From NCBI GenBank assembly GCA_023957775.1, contig JAMLGR010000003.1, positions 62,001 to 126,000 of the forward strand: 64,000 nt of DNA, read 5' to 3'. The DNA is from Fimbriimonadaceae bacterium. GTDB taxonomy: Bacteria; Armatimonadota; Fimbriimonadia; Fimbriimonadales; Fimbriimonadaceae. Position numbers and translations under genes: made by a program. Shown piece after piece: positions 54,011 through 62,443 of the stretch. Each line of letters begins with the position of its first letter. The stretch's first letter is position 1. The notes below the pieces were generated by a model. That model did not search any database and was not told where the DNA came from. It saw nothing but the letters and a program-made list of their open reading frames with translations.

Positions 54011-54232
54011 GTGCAGCGCCTCAGCGCCCCTTGCGTGAGACTCTTCCTCCGCGCCTCAGCGCCTCAGCGTGAAACTCCCCCTTCCCCATAGCGCCCTTTG
54101 CGCCCCTTGCGTGAGACTCTTCCTCCGCGCCTCAGCGCCTCAGCGTGAAACTCCCCTTCCCCCATAGCGCCCTTTGCGCCCATTGCGTGAAACCTCCCCC
54201 CTCAGCGCCCCTGCGCCTCTGCGTGAAACTCC
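54011..54232. repeat. 76-bp tandem repeat of the GCGTGAAAC type
   Basis: Copies at 54031-54106 and 54107-54182, with a third, partial and drifted, at 54183-54232. The units contain CCTCAGCGCCTCAGCGTGA-like text, a sequence type seen in gaps of many environmental bacterial genomes. The stop codon and last residues of the serine hydrolase are inside the third copy. Confidence 0.85.
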
Positions 54233-55356
54233 CCCTCCCCCTCCGCGGCCTCCGCGACCGCGTTGAAGAACTTCGGCCGCACCTGGGTGATCTTCAGGTT
54301 CTCGCTCGTCGGGTGCACGCGGTTGGAGAGCAGGATTCCAAACATCTTGCGCTCGGGGTCGGTCCACACGCACGTGCCCGTGTAGCCCGTGTGGCCGAAC
54401 GACCGCATCGAGAACTTCGTGCCTGCCGAGGAGCCCTCCGCCGACTTCGTGTCCCAACCGAGCGCCCGCGTGCTTCCCTCCCCGACGCGGGCGGTGAATT
54501 TCTCGACGGTGGCGGGTTGGATGAGCTGCAGGTCGGCGTGACGACCGCCGTTCAGCAGCATCGTCAGGAACACCGCAAGATCGCCCGCCGTCGAGAACAG
54601 CCCCGCATGGCCGGCAACGCCCCCCAGCAACATCGCGTTCGGGTCGTGCACCTCGCCCTGGATGAAATCCTGCGCGTGCGGATGGGGGCAAGCGGTGGAC
54701 CGGATCTCGAGACCCCGCATCGCGCGAACCTCCGCTCGCCAGGGTTCGACGTTCTCGGTGGGCGCGCAACGGCTTCGCACGGGTTCCGGCGGGTTGTACA
54801 TCGTGTCGCGCATGCCAAGCGGTCCGAACACGCGATCCCGCAACAGGCTGTCCAGACTCGAGCCCGACACGCGCTCGATCACCTTCGCGAGCGTGATGAT
54901 TCCCAGGTCGCTGTAAACGGTCTTCGTGCCGGTCGGGTACGTCAGCGGATCGGCGTAGATCGCGTCGAGCACCTCGGCGGCCTTGCGAAACTGACGCTGG
55001 TACGCGTGGAAGGCGGCAAGCCCCGAGTCGTGCAGCAGCAAGTTGCGGACCGTCACCTTCTCCTTGCCGTTCGCCCCGAATTCCGGGAGGGTCTGCGCGA
55101 CGGGCGCGTCGAGATCGAGTTTGCCCGCATCAACCATCAGCATGGCCGCCGTCGTCGTGCCGACGACCTTGGACACCGACGCAAGGTCCCAAACCGTGTC
55201 CGTTTGGACGGGTTTGGATTCCGGGCACTGCATGAATCGCCCGAACGCCCGGGTCGAAACCGAGCCCAAGTGGCCCACCGCGTAGCACGCCCCGGGAAAC
55301 GCCCCGTCGGTGATCGCCTCTTCGACGACTTTGTCTGCTGCCTGTAGGTCAATCAA
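54202..55356 (-). CDS. Serine hydrolase of the class C beta-lactamase/esterase type
   Basis: A 384-residue enzyme with S-x-x-K (ASVSKVVG), Y-S-D in TVYSDLGIITLAKV (YxN in the family) and H-T-G in SFGHTGYTGTCV. There is no signal peptide at the chosen TTG start (55356). It overlaps the AmpG-like gene by 8 nt, so the two are one operon, which suggests action on muropeptides or peptide esters. The final residues (EFHAEAQGR) are encoded by the 76-bp repeat, which supplies the stop codon. Confidence 0.9.
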   Translation of the reverse strand: MIDLQAADKVVEEAITDGAFPGACYAVGHLGSVSTRAFGRFMQCPESKPVQTDTVWDLASVSKVVGTTTAAMLMVDAGKLDLDAPVAQTLPEFGANGKEKVTVRNLLLHDSGLAAFHAYQRQFRKAAEVLDAIYADPLTYPTGTKTVYSDLGIITLAKVIERVSGSSLDSLLRDRVFGPLGMRDTMYNPPEPVRSRCAPTENVEPWRAEVRAMRGLEIRSTACPHPHAQDFIQGEVHDPNAMLLGGVAGHAGLFSTAGDLAVFLTMLLNGGRHADLQLIQPATVEKFTARVGEGSTRALGWDTKSAEGSSAGTKFSMRSFGHTGYTGTCVWTDPERKMFGILLSNRVHPTSENLKITQVRPKFFNAVAEAAEGEGEFHAEAQGR

Positions 55357-56797
55357 TGTCGATCTGCGCCTCCTTGATGTCCTGCCGGTCCATCGGGATG
55401 AAGAACAGCACCAGCATCCCGGGAACGGTGAAGAACATCACCGCGATGAAGAACCAGAGGAACCCATCGCCGGGGTGCGCGATCGCCATCGCCTCCTGCA
55501 GGTACCCGCTGATCGAGCCCGCCAGCAAGGCTCCCAACGCCATGAGCCCTGTGGCCACCGCATAGTTGGACGTGGGGTACCGCGACCCCTGCGAGACGAA
55601 CATGAGGTACACGAGATAGGCCGACAAACCAAAGCCGTACCCGAACTGGTCCACGGCGATCACCAGTCCGATGGGATCGGTGAACGCCGACGAGAAGACG
55701 GTTCCGACATACGAGAACCAGGCGCCCGAGAACAGCGCGAGATTGTCCGGCGCGCTGGCCAAGGTCGCATCGATGTGGCTGGGCGGCCGGACGGACGCCA
55801 ACCAGATGTAGGCGAGGTTCGGCAGGTTCAGCGAGAGCACCATCGGCCAGACGCTCTTCTTGATGCCCCACTTCGAGATGACCCATCCGCCGAGCAGACC
55901 GCCGATGGTGAGGGCGATGACGCCCACCGCCCCACCGATGGCTCCCTGCGCCTTGGTCGAGATGCCCATCCCACCCTCGACGACCGGCTTGAGCAGAAAC
56001 GGCGCGGCCATCGTCGAGATCATGGACTCGCCGAAGCGGAAGAACAGGATGAACCCGAGAATCGCAACGATGCGCTCCTGCCGGAAGAAGGAGACAAACG
56101 CTTCGACGATCGGCACACGGTCTTCGCTCGCGCGTTCGCTGCCCGGCAGGTCGGCCGGCGGATGGGGCATGACCAAGGCGTTGACGATCGCGAAGACGCC
56201 GTACACGCCGGCGCCGACGAGCAGCGCCACGAACCAGGCGTGGGGGATGTTGCCGCTCCGCTCCTCCAGATCGCCGGCGATGTAGACGAGGCCGAAGGTG
56301 GCGAAGAGCGTTCCCAACCGAAACGCCGCCGAGCGGATGCCGACGAAGAACGCCTGGCGCTTCTTGTCGAGGGCGAGCAGATAGAAGCCGTCGGCCGCGA
56401 TGTCGTGCGTGGACGAGAGGAACGCGGTGACGAAGAACACGCCGATGCTTCCGGCAAAGAACCACGATTGGGTGATGGTGAAGGCCACCGCCACCAGGCT
56501 GAGGGCGATGAGGAGCTGCATGCCGACGATCCATCGGCGTTTCGTGGAAGTCACCTCGACGAACGGAGCCCAGAGCGGCTTGAGCATCCACGGAAGTTTC
56601 AGCAGGCTCGTCCACAGTCCGAGCGGGCCCGTCCCGACCCCCAGTTTCGTGTACATCGCACCCGCCATCCCCTGGATGATCATCACGGGAACGCCCTGGA
56701 GAAAGTAGAGGACGGGAACGTACGACCAGGGGTTTTGCTTCGCGTGGCCTTCGGCGTCCGACGCCTCGACGGGCCGGGTTTCGGACTCGACACTCAT
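55349..56797 (-). CDS. AmpG-like MFS permease
   Basis: A 482-residue MFS transporter with about 12 to 14 membrane helices. The AmpG-like opening (YVPVLYFLQGVPVMIIQGMAG, LGLWTSLLKLPWMLKPLWAP) and SSTHDIAADGFYLLAL match muropeptide permeases, which recycle cell-wall fragments in Gram-negative cells. A TATACT box lies 8 nt before the ATG at 56797. The downstream serine hydrolase fits muropeptide processing. Confidence 0.85.
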   Translation of the reverse strand: MSVESETRPVEASDAEGHAKQNPWSYVPVLYFLQGVPVMIIQGMAGAMYTKLGVGTGPLGLWTSLLKLPWMLKPLWAPFVEVTSTKRRWIVGMQLLIALSLVAVAFTITQSWFFAGSIGVFFVTAFLSSTHDIAADGFYLLALDKKRQAFFVGIRSAAFRLGTLFATFGLVYIAGDLEERSGNIPHAWFVALLVGAGVYGVFAIVNALVMPHPPADLPGSERASEDRVPIVEAFVSFFRQERIVAILGFILFFRFGESMISTMAAPFLLKPVVEGGMGISTKAQGAIGGAVGVIALTIGGLLGGWVISKWGIKKSVWPMVLSLNLPNLAYIWLASVRPPSHIDATLASAPDNLALFSGAWFSYVGTVFSSAFTDPIGLVIAVDQFGYGFGLSAYLVYLMFVSQGSRYPTSNYAVATGLMALGALLAGSISGYLQEAMAIAHPGDGFLWFFIAVMFFTVPGMLVLFFIPMDRQDIKEAQIDID

Positions 56798-56864
56798 CGA
56801 CGCGAAGTATAAACCCAGTGGCCCCGAACTTGAAACCCACCGCCCGTGCGCGGGACAATAGAAC

Positions 56865-58817
56865 GTGCAGTACCGCAGCCCCCGGTGGATCCTCCTGTCG
56901 ACGATCGCCGTGCTGGGCGCCTGCGGGAAACCTGCGCCGCCGCCCGCAGTCACCCACACCGTCGACCCGTGGGTGCTGGATGTGATCGACGCGACCGCCC
57001 CGACGCCTGCCCTCCTCACCAACGGCCTCCTCGGGCTGCGGCTTGGGCGGGATGGTAGCGGCTATGGGCCGAACGGCAAGAGGCTGCCCACCTTCACGAT
57101 CGACGGCTATCAAGCCGCGGGCGAGGAGAAGCTCGAAGCCCAGGCGCATCCGTTCCTCGTCCGCTGGACCCTCGACGGTGAGACGCTCCTTCCCGATCGG
57201 TCGCGCCCGTACTCGCAGTCGCTCGACATGCGCACGGGGGTCCTCACCACCCGATGGGAATCCCACGACGTCCGCTTCGAGTGCCGCTCGATCATCGACC
57301 CCTTCCGAAAGATCGCGAGCCAGTCGTGGTGGGTGGTGTCCCCGAGCCGCGGCCTGCTGGAGTGGCACACCGTGGCCGACGGGTTCCCCAACCGGCTTCG
57401 GGTGCGCAACCTGATCGATGGCACCCACTCCGAGGAGATTGCCGCGGGGCGCTACCGGGCGCCCAGGCCGGGCAAGCCGTTCCTCTTCGAGCGGATCGCC
57501 ACCTACGAGCCGGGGGTCATCCCCAGCGTGGCCCAGATGGAGGCCGAGAGCCAGCGCGTCTGGAAGGAGCGGTGGGAAACCGACATCGAGATCGACGGGC
57601 CGGTGGAGGACCAGCGCGCGATCCGATCGTTCCTCTACTACCTGCAGTCGTGCGTGAATCCAAAGGCTCCGCGGGCCGTGAGCCCGATGGACCTCTCGAG
57701 CGAACGCTACTTCGGCCACGTGTTCTGGGACGCCGACGTGTACGTGTTTCCTGCGCTCGCCCTTGTCGCGCCGAACGCCTCGGCCACCATCCCGCGGTAC
57801 CGGCTGAGGATGGAGGCTGCGGCGCGAGACAACTTCCAGCACTGGCTGGCGTCCGGCCGCCCGGTGGCGGGCGTAAAACTGGGCGGTAAGACGCCGGAGT
57901 CGCCCGCCTGGCCCGGAGTGATGTACCCCTGGGAATCAAGTGTGACCGGCAAGGAGACGGTGCCCGGCGACTCGCGCTTCGAGCACCACATCACGGGCTC
58001 CGTCGCCTGGGGGCTCCGCCTGGCGGCTGCCCTGGGGTTGGCGGACGCAAAGGCGGTGCAGCGCGTGCGCAGGGAGGCCGCCGCGTTCTATCTCAACCGC
58101 ATCGTGCGCCGCCCCGACGGCCTGTTCAGCCTGCCCAAAACCATGAGTCCCGACGAAAACCACATCGGAGACGACGACCTTTACACCAACGTGCTGGCGC
58201 AGCAGCTCATCGACGAGAACACGCCCAGTTCCCGCCGGCGGCCCACCTTGATCCGACCGAAGGACGAGACCTCCCTGCTCACCTACGCGGACGACCCTGT
58301 TCGCGGGTACAAGCAGGCGGCCGCCGTGCTGGCGATCTACCCGTTGCAAGACCCGGGAGCCGAGAAACAGTCTCGAGCCATGATCGAGCGGTTTGCTCCC
58401 AAGACGACCGTGAACGGACCCGCCATGAGCGATTCGATCCACGCAGTGATCTGGGCGCGGCTCGACGAGGGCGCGCGAGCCTACGAGACGTGGAGGAAAA
58501 GCTGGGTGCCGTTCACCGACCACCCCTTGATGCTCTTCAGCGAAAAGCGCAGGCTCGAGACGACCTACTTCACGACGGGCGCGGCGGGCGCCCTGCAGTC
58601 CGTCCTGTACGGATTCCTCGGAATTCGCATCGATTTTGGGCAGGAACCGGTGGCGGATTGGTCAAAATCACTAGAAGGAAGGGCTTGGATATCGGTAACA
58701 CCCCACCTGCCCCCATCTTGGAAAAGCGCGAAGCTGAAGAACTTCTGGGTTCTCGGCCATCGCTACACGCTCACCGTCGACCATCGGGGCGTACGTGTGA
58801 CTGAAGGAGACCCATAA
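56865..58817 (+). CDS. GH65-like glycoside hydrolase/phosphorylase lipoprotein
   Basis: A 650-residue probable lipoprotein (lipobox VLGACGKP near residue 20). The body matches the GH65/ATH1 layout: FGHVFWDADVYVFPALALV, VMYPWESSVTGKETVPGD and FEHHITGSVAWGLRLA. Members split or phosphorolyse alpha-linked disaccharides. The start is GTG at 56865, right at the predicted transcription start of a GACAAT box. The deacetylase gene follows after 3 nt. Confidence 0.88.
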   Translation: MQYRSPRWILLSTIAVLGACGKPAPPPAVTHTVDPWVLDVIDATAPTPALLTNGLLGLRLGRDGSGYGPNGKRLPTFTIDGYQAAGEEKLEAQAHPFLVRWTLDGETLLPDRSRPYSQSLDMRTGVLTTRWESHDVRFECRSIIDPFRKIASQSWWVVSPSRGLLEWHTVADGFPNRLRVRNLIDGTHSEEIAAGRYRAPRPGKPFLFERIATYEPGVIPSVAQMEAESQRVWKERWETDIEIDGPVEDQRAIRSFLYYLQSCVNPKAPRAVSPMDLSSERYFGHVFWDADVYVFPALALVAPNASATIPRYRLRMEAAARDNFQHWLASGRPVAGVKLGGKTPESPAWPGVMYPWESSVTGKETVPGDSRFEHHITGSVAWGLRLAAALGLADAKAVQRVRREAAAFYLNRIVRRPDGLFSLPKTMSPDENHIGDDDLYTNVLAQQLIDENTPSSRRRPTLIRPKDETSLLTYADDPVRGYKQAAAVLAIYPLQDPGAEKQSRAMIERFAPKTTVNGPAMSDSIHAVIWARLDEGARAYETWRKSWVPFTDHPLMLFSEKRRLETTYFTTGAAGALQSVLYGFLGIRIDFGQEPVADWSKSLEGRAWISVTPHLPPSWKSAKLKNFWVLGHRYTLTVDHRGVRVTEGDP

Positions 58818-58820
58818 CAA

Positions 58821-59573
58821 ATGCCAAATGTTGTTCTAACCATCGACTGCGAAGGAGCCCACCACGATCGCTGCTACACCGGCGAGTACATCAAGGTGCT
58901 GGAGTCGGAGTTCGTCCCCGCCTCCTGGATGATCCACGTGTCGATGAAGGACCCCAGCGCGAATACGAACCTTTACTATCACGAGTACACGCACAAGATT
59001 CCGAATTGGCACGAGATCGGAATGAAAGTGAACTTCGAGAACGAGCGCGGCTACGTCGAGGACCCCAAAGAGCGCGGCAACATCATGTGGATTGCCAAGG
59101 ACACGCTCAAATCCCACCTGATCAAAGCCACGAGTTTCCGCGCGGGTTGCTTCGCCCTTCTGCCCAGCGACATCCCCTATCTCGAAGACATCGGCATCGT
59201 GGTCGACAGCTCGATCGTCCCGGATGCGAATTACAAGATGTTCGTCGATTGGCAAGGCGCCCCGCACGAGCCGTATCACAGCGACGGAGAGGACCTGAAG
59301 AAGGAAGGTTCGAACAACCTCCTCCACGTCCCCATCGCCACGCACGGCGGCGAGATGGGCTACCTGGACAACGGGTTCGACGCGCTGCAGCCCCTGTTCG
59401 AAGCCAACCTCGGCCGCGAAGTGATCTGCCTGGGCGTCCGCGACTATCACGACTCGGTGGACGATCTGCAGAAGACGATCCGGTACTTCCGCAAGCACGG
59501 GGCGCACTTCACGACGCTGACCCAGGCCGCCAGCGAGCACTACGAGCACCACGAGGCGTTCGCGGGGGTTTAG
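58821..59573 (+). CDS. Polysaccharide deacetylase-like protein
   Basis: A 250-residue NodB-type barrel. The metal triad region appears as VVLTIDCEGAHHDR (Asp), a later HEIGMKVNF (His), then FRAGCFALL and HDSVDDLQKTIRYF near the end. It may deacetylate a GlcNAc-containing polymer; substrate unknown. The stop and the UbiA GTG share one base, so translation is coupled. Confidence 0.78.
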   Translation: MPNVVLTIDCEGAHHDRCYTGEYIKVLESEFVPASWMIHVSMKDPSANTNLYYHEYTHKIPNWHEIGMKVNFENERGYVEDPKERGNIMWIAKDTLKSHLIKATSFRAGCFALLPSDIPYLEDIGIVVDSSIVPDANYKMFVDWQGAPHEPYHSDGEDLKKEGSNNLLHVPIATHGGEMGYLDNGFDALQPLFEANLGREVICLGVRDYHDSVDDLQKTIRYFRKHGAHFTTLTQAASEHYEHHEAFAGV

Positions 59574-60439
59574 TGGCGACAGCGGCAACAGGTACACGCG
59601 GGTTCCGCGTGTACCTGGAGATGATCAAGATCGAACACTCGGTGTTCGCCCTTCCCTTCGCCCTGATCGGCATGCTGTGGGCCTCGGGGTGGCCGGGGGG
59701 GCGCGTGTTCGGCCTGATCGTGCTGGCGATGGTCGCTTGCCGAAGCGCGGCCATGGCCTTCAACCGGATCGCGGATCGCGACGTGGATGCGCGCAATCCG
59801 CGAACGGCGATGCGGGCGTTGCCGGCAGGTTTGCTCCAACTCCGCACCGCGAACCTCTACTTCTACGCGAGTTGCGCGCTCTTCTTCCTGGCCGCGGCCC
59901 TGCTCAACCCGCTCGCGCTCGCGCTCAGCCCCATCGCCTTGGGCGTCACCCTGTTCTACAGCGTCACCAAGCGGTTCACCCCGCTGTGCCACTTCGTGCT
60001 CGGGCTGAGCCTCGGCATCGCTCCCGCGGCGGCGTGGGTCGCCTCGACCGGGTCCCTTTCGTGGCAGATCGTCCCCTTGGTCGCCGCCGTCATGCTCTGG
60101 ACCGCCGGGTTCGACATCCTCTACGCGCTGCAGGATGTGGAGTTCGACCGGGCGAACGGTCTCCGCTCGCTGCCCGAGACCCTGGGCCGGGCGCGAGCCC
60201 TGGCCGTCAGCCGGGCGTGCCACGTGCTGGCGGTGGGGTTTCTCGCAGGCGCGGGGTGGGCCATCGGCGCGGGCCCCTTCTACTACGTGGGAGCGGCCGT
60301 GGCCGGATCGCTTCTCGCCTACGAACAGAGTCTGGTCTCGCCCGACGATTTGAGCAAGATCAACCTGGCGTTCTTCACGTTGAACGGGTTCGTCTCCATC
60401 GGGCTCTTCGTCTTCGTGCTCCTCGATGCCTGGGCCTAG
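59573..60439 (+). CDS. UbiA-family prenyltransferase (MqnP-like)
   Basis: A 288-residue membrane prenyltransferase with about eight helices. Both Asp-rich motifs are clear: NRIADRDVDARNPRT and ILYALQDVEFDRANGLRS. The layout best matches MqnP, which prenylates in the futalosine route to menaquinone, but UbiA is not excluded. The start is GTG at 59573, overlapping the deacetylase stop by one base. Confidence 0.9.
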   Translation: MATAATGTRGFRVYLEMIKIEHSVFALPFALIGMLWASGWPGGRVFGLIVLAMVACRSAAMAFNRIADRDVDARNPRTAMRALPAGLLQLRTANLYFYASCALFFLAAALLNPLALALSPIALGVTLFYSVTKRFTPLCHFVLGLSLGIAPAAAWVASTGSLSWQIVPLVAAVMLWTAGFDILYALQDVEFDRANGLRSLPETLGRARALAVSRACHVLAVGFLAGAGWAIGAGPFYYVGAAVAGSLLAYEQSLVSPDDLSKINLAFFTLNGFVSIGLFVFVLLDAWA

Positions 60440-60470
60440 CCGCCGGACGCGCGAGGGGTACGATGGGCGG

Positions 60471-61166
60471 GTGGAGCGGGCACCCTTCGGTCGAACCAAC
60501 CTTGAGTTGCCGCGCCTCTGGCTCCGTCTCGCAACCCCCGACGCCCCGTCCCTTCTCGACGGGTTGATCGAAGCCGCGACGGGCACAGGCGCCCCGCTCG
60601 ACGTCAGCGCTCCCGCCGCCCTTTGGGGAAGCCGCTTGCGAGGCGCCTCCAACCCCCTTCTCGTGCGCGCGGCGCTGGCCCTGGAGCGCACGGCAGGTGG
60701 TTCGCACAGCGCGGGTCAAGTCGAAGCCCACCTGTTTGAAACGCTCTGCAGCCTGCAGCGCGAACGGGTGGACTTCTACTTCCTCCGCATCGACTCGCGA
60801 CTCGACGAGAACCAGTTGGCCGGAGCGTTGGAAGCGTTGGAGAACGCTCGTGCCGAGGGTCACCTGCGATTCCTGGGGCTGGAGTTCGGAGGAGACGGGA
60901 CCGCGGCGCGTTCGGCGTGGCACCTCCACGATGCGTTCGAATCGGTGATGCTTTCGGACACGAACCTGGACGCATCGTTGGCCGCGCATGTGGAAGCCCT
61001 CGCCGCCGAACGTCGCGTGGGGCTCGTGCGATCCATCGCCAGGGTCCCCGGGGACGAGATTTCGATTGTCGAGGCCCTCCGCCCGCTGCACCCGATTCTT
61101 GTCCCGGTCTCCACGGCCGACGAGATCAGGGAGTTCGCCGCGGAGTTGGCGGGAGCGGCCTCGTGA
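60471..61166 (+). CDS. Degenerate aldo/keto-reductase-like protein
   Basis: A 231-residue protein with an aldo/keto-reductase opening (APFGRTNLELPRLWLRLATP) but no catalytic tetrad. The Asp position is kept (LDVSAPAALWG), while Tyr, Lys and His are lost (the Lys strand reads LLVRAALALE and the His strand VDFYFLRIDS). It is shorter than the family. It is probably a non-catalytic binder or remnant. An ATG at 60426 is possible, but GTG at 60471 fits the family start. It overlaps the next gene by four bases. Confidence 0.7.
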   Translation: MERAPFGRTNLELPRLWLRLATPDAPSLLDGLIEAATGTGAPLDVSAPAALWGSRLRGASNPLLVRAALALERTAGGSHSAGQVEAHLFETLCSLQRERVDFYFLRIDSRLDENQLAGALEALENARAEGHLRFLGLEFGGDGTAARSAWHLHDAFESVMLSDTNLDASLAAHVEALAAERRVGLVRSIARVPGDEISIVEALRPLHPILVPVSTADEIREFAAELAGAAS

Positions 61167-62443
61167 GGGTGGGAGTCGTCGGACTCGGCGCGTCGGGGCT
61201 GCGCGCCGCGATGCTCCTTCGCGCGGGCGGGGCCGAGGTGGCGTTGTTCGAGGCTCGCGATCGCGTCGGTGGCCGATTGATGAGCCCGACCCGCGACGGA
61301 CGCGTGCTGTACGATGCGGGCGGCGAGTGGGTCGATGCGGACCATCGACGGGTGCTGGATTTGTGCGGCGAGCTGGATGTCGCGCTGGATGCCACCGGCT
61401 TCTGGCCCGGCCGGGTGGTCTACCGCGACGACGAGAGCACCGAGGATCTGCTCTGGGCCGACGCCCTCGAGGACGACCTTCGGGTCGAAGGCGCGGCCCG
61501 CGAGCTGTGCCGCAATCTCACCAACCCCCCTTGGCGCAACGAACGCCACGCCTCGCTCGATCGGCGCACGCTGGACGATTTCCTGCGCGAGCATTGCACC
61601 AGCGAGCGGGGGCTCTGGTGGCTCCAAGCCAAGAACCGGTCGGACGAAGGGCAGGATCCGGAGCGCGTGAGCCTCTTGGGATGGCTTTGCGGGTACCTGC
61701 ACTATCTCGATCGGGACCCCGCGGCCATGAGCGCCTTCCGCCTTTCGAGCGGCATGGCCTCCTTCTGCGAAGCCATGTCGCATGCGACCGGCCTGGAGCC
61801 CCGGTTCGGATCGGTGCTGCGCCATGTGCGCCAAGACGCCGGCGGTGTGACGCTCGAGTTCGAGGAGGGCAGCGCCCGCGTCGACGCCGCGGTGCTCACG
61901 TTGCCGCCACCCGCGCTCGAGCGCGTCGTGTTCGATCCCCCGCTCGCCGTCGCCAAGCGGTGCGCCATCGAGGCTTGCCGTATGAGTCCCGCGATCAAGA
62001 TTGCGTGGGAGTTCGACGAGCCGTGGTGGCGGGATTCGGGCTGGAACGGAAGGATGCTTTGCGACCGTCCGGTCCAGCAGACGTGGGACGGGTCCCGAAG
62101 CGACGTCCCCATCCTGTGCGCCTACATCGGGGGTTCGCAGGCCGCCCGGTGGCTGGAGTCGAGCCATCCCGTCGAGGATGCGCTCGCCGTGCTGGACGAG
62201 GTGGCGCCCGGGGCCAGGCGCCGCTTCGTCCAGGGTTGGTTGCACGCCTGGCCCAGCGATCCCTACTCGGGCGGGGCCTTCTCGCACCTCGCTCCCGGCT
62301 ACGCTCTGGAGTTCATGGAGCACATCGGCCCGGCCGAAGGGCGGGTGCACTTCGCCGGAGAGCACACCTCGCTCTGGACCGGGTTCATCGAAGGAGCGTT
62401 GGAGAGCGGCGAACGGGTCGCCCGGGAGATCTTGGATGCGTAG
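61163..62443 (+). CDS. FAD-dependent amine oxidase-like protein
   Basis: A 426-residue flavoprotein. The N-terminal dinucleotide loop is VGVVGLGASGLRAAMLLRAG, followed by VALFEARDRVGGRLMS and a C-terminal FAD-binding segment (RVHFAGEHTSLWTGFIEGAL). It matches monoamine oxidase/phytoene-desaturase-like enzymes. The substrate is unknown. The GTG start at 61163 overlaps the upstream stop, and its own end overlaps the amidohydrolase start by 8 nt. Confidence 0.9.
   Translation: MRVGVVGLGASGLRAAMLLRAGGAEVALFEARDRVGGRLMSPTRDGRVLYDAGGEWVDADHRRVLDLCGELDVALDATGFWPGRVVYRDDESTEDLLWADALEDDLRVEGAARELCRNLTNPPWRNERHASLDRRTLDDFLREHCTSERGLWWLQAKNRSDEGQDPERVSLLGWLCGYLHYLDRDPAAMSAFRLSSGMASFCEAMSHATGLEPRFGSVLRHVRQDAGGVTLEFEEGSARVDAAVLTLPPPALERVVFDPPLAVAKRCAIEACRMSPAIKIAWEFDEPWWRDSGWNGRMLCDRPVQQTWDGSRSDVPILCAYIGGSQAARWLESSHPVEDALAVLDEVAPGARRRFVQGWLHAWPSDPYSGGAFSHLAPGYALEFMEHIGPAEGRVHFAGEHTSLWTGFIEGALESGERVAREILDA

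Noticed and set aside
55310-57842. Long open frames on both strands across the AmpG-like and GH65 genes (500 and 829 residues)
   Set aside because: Both are shadows of the two genes in other frames and show no family sequence.
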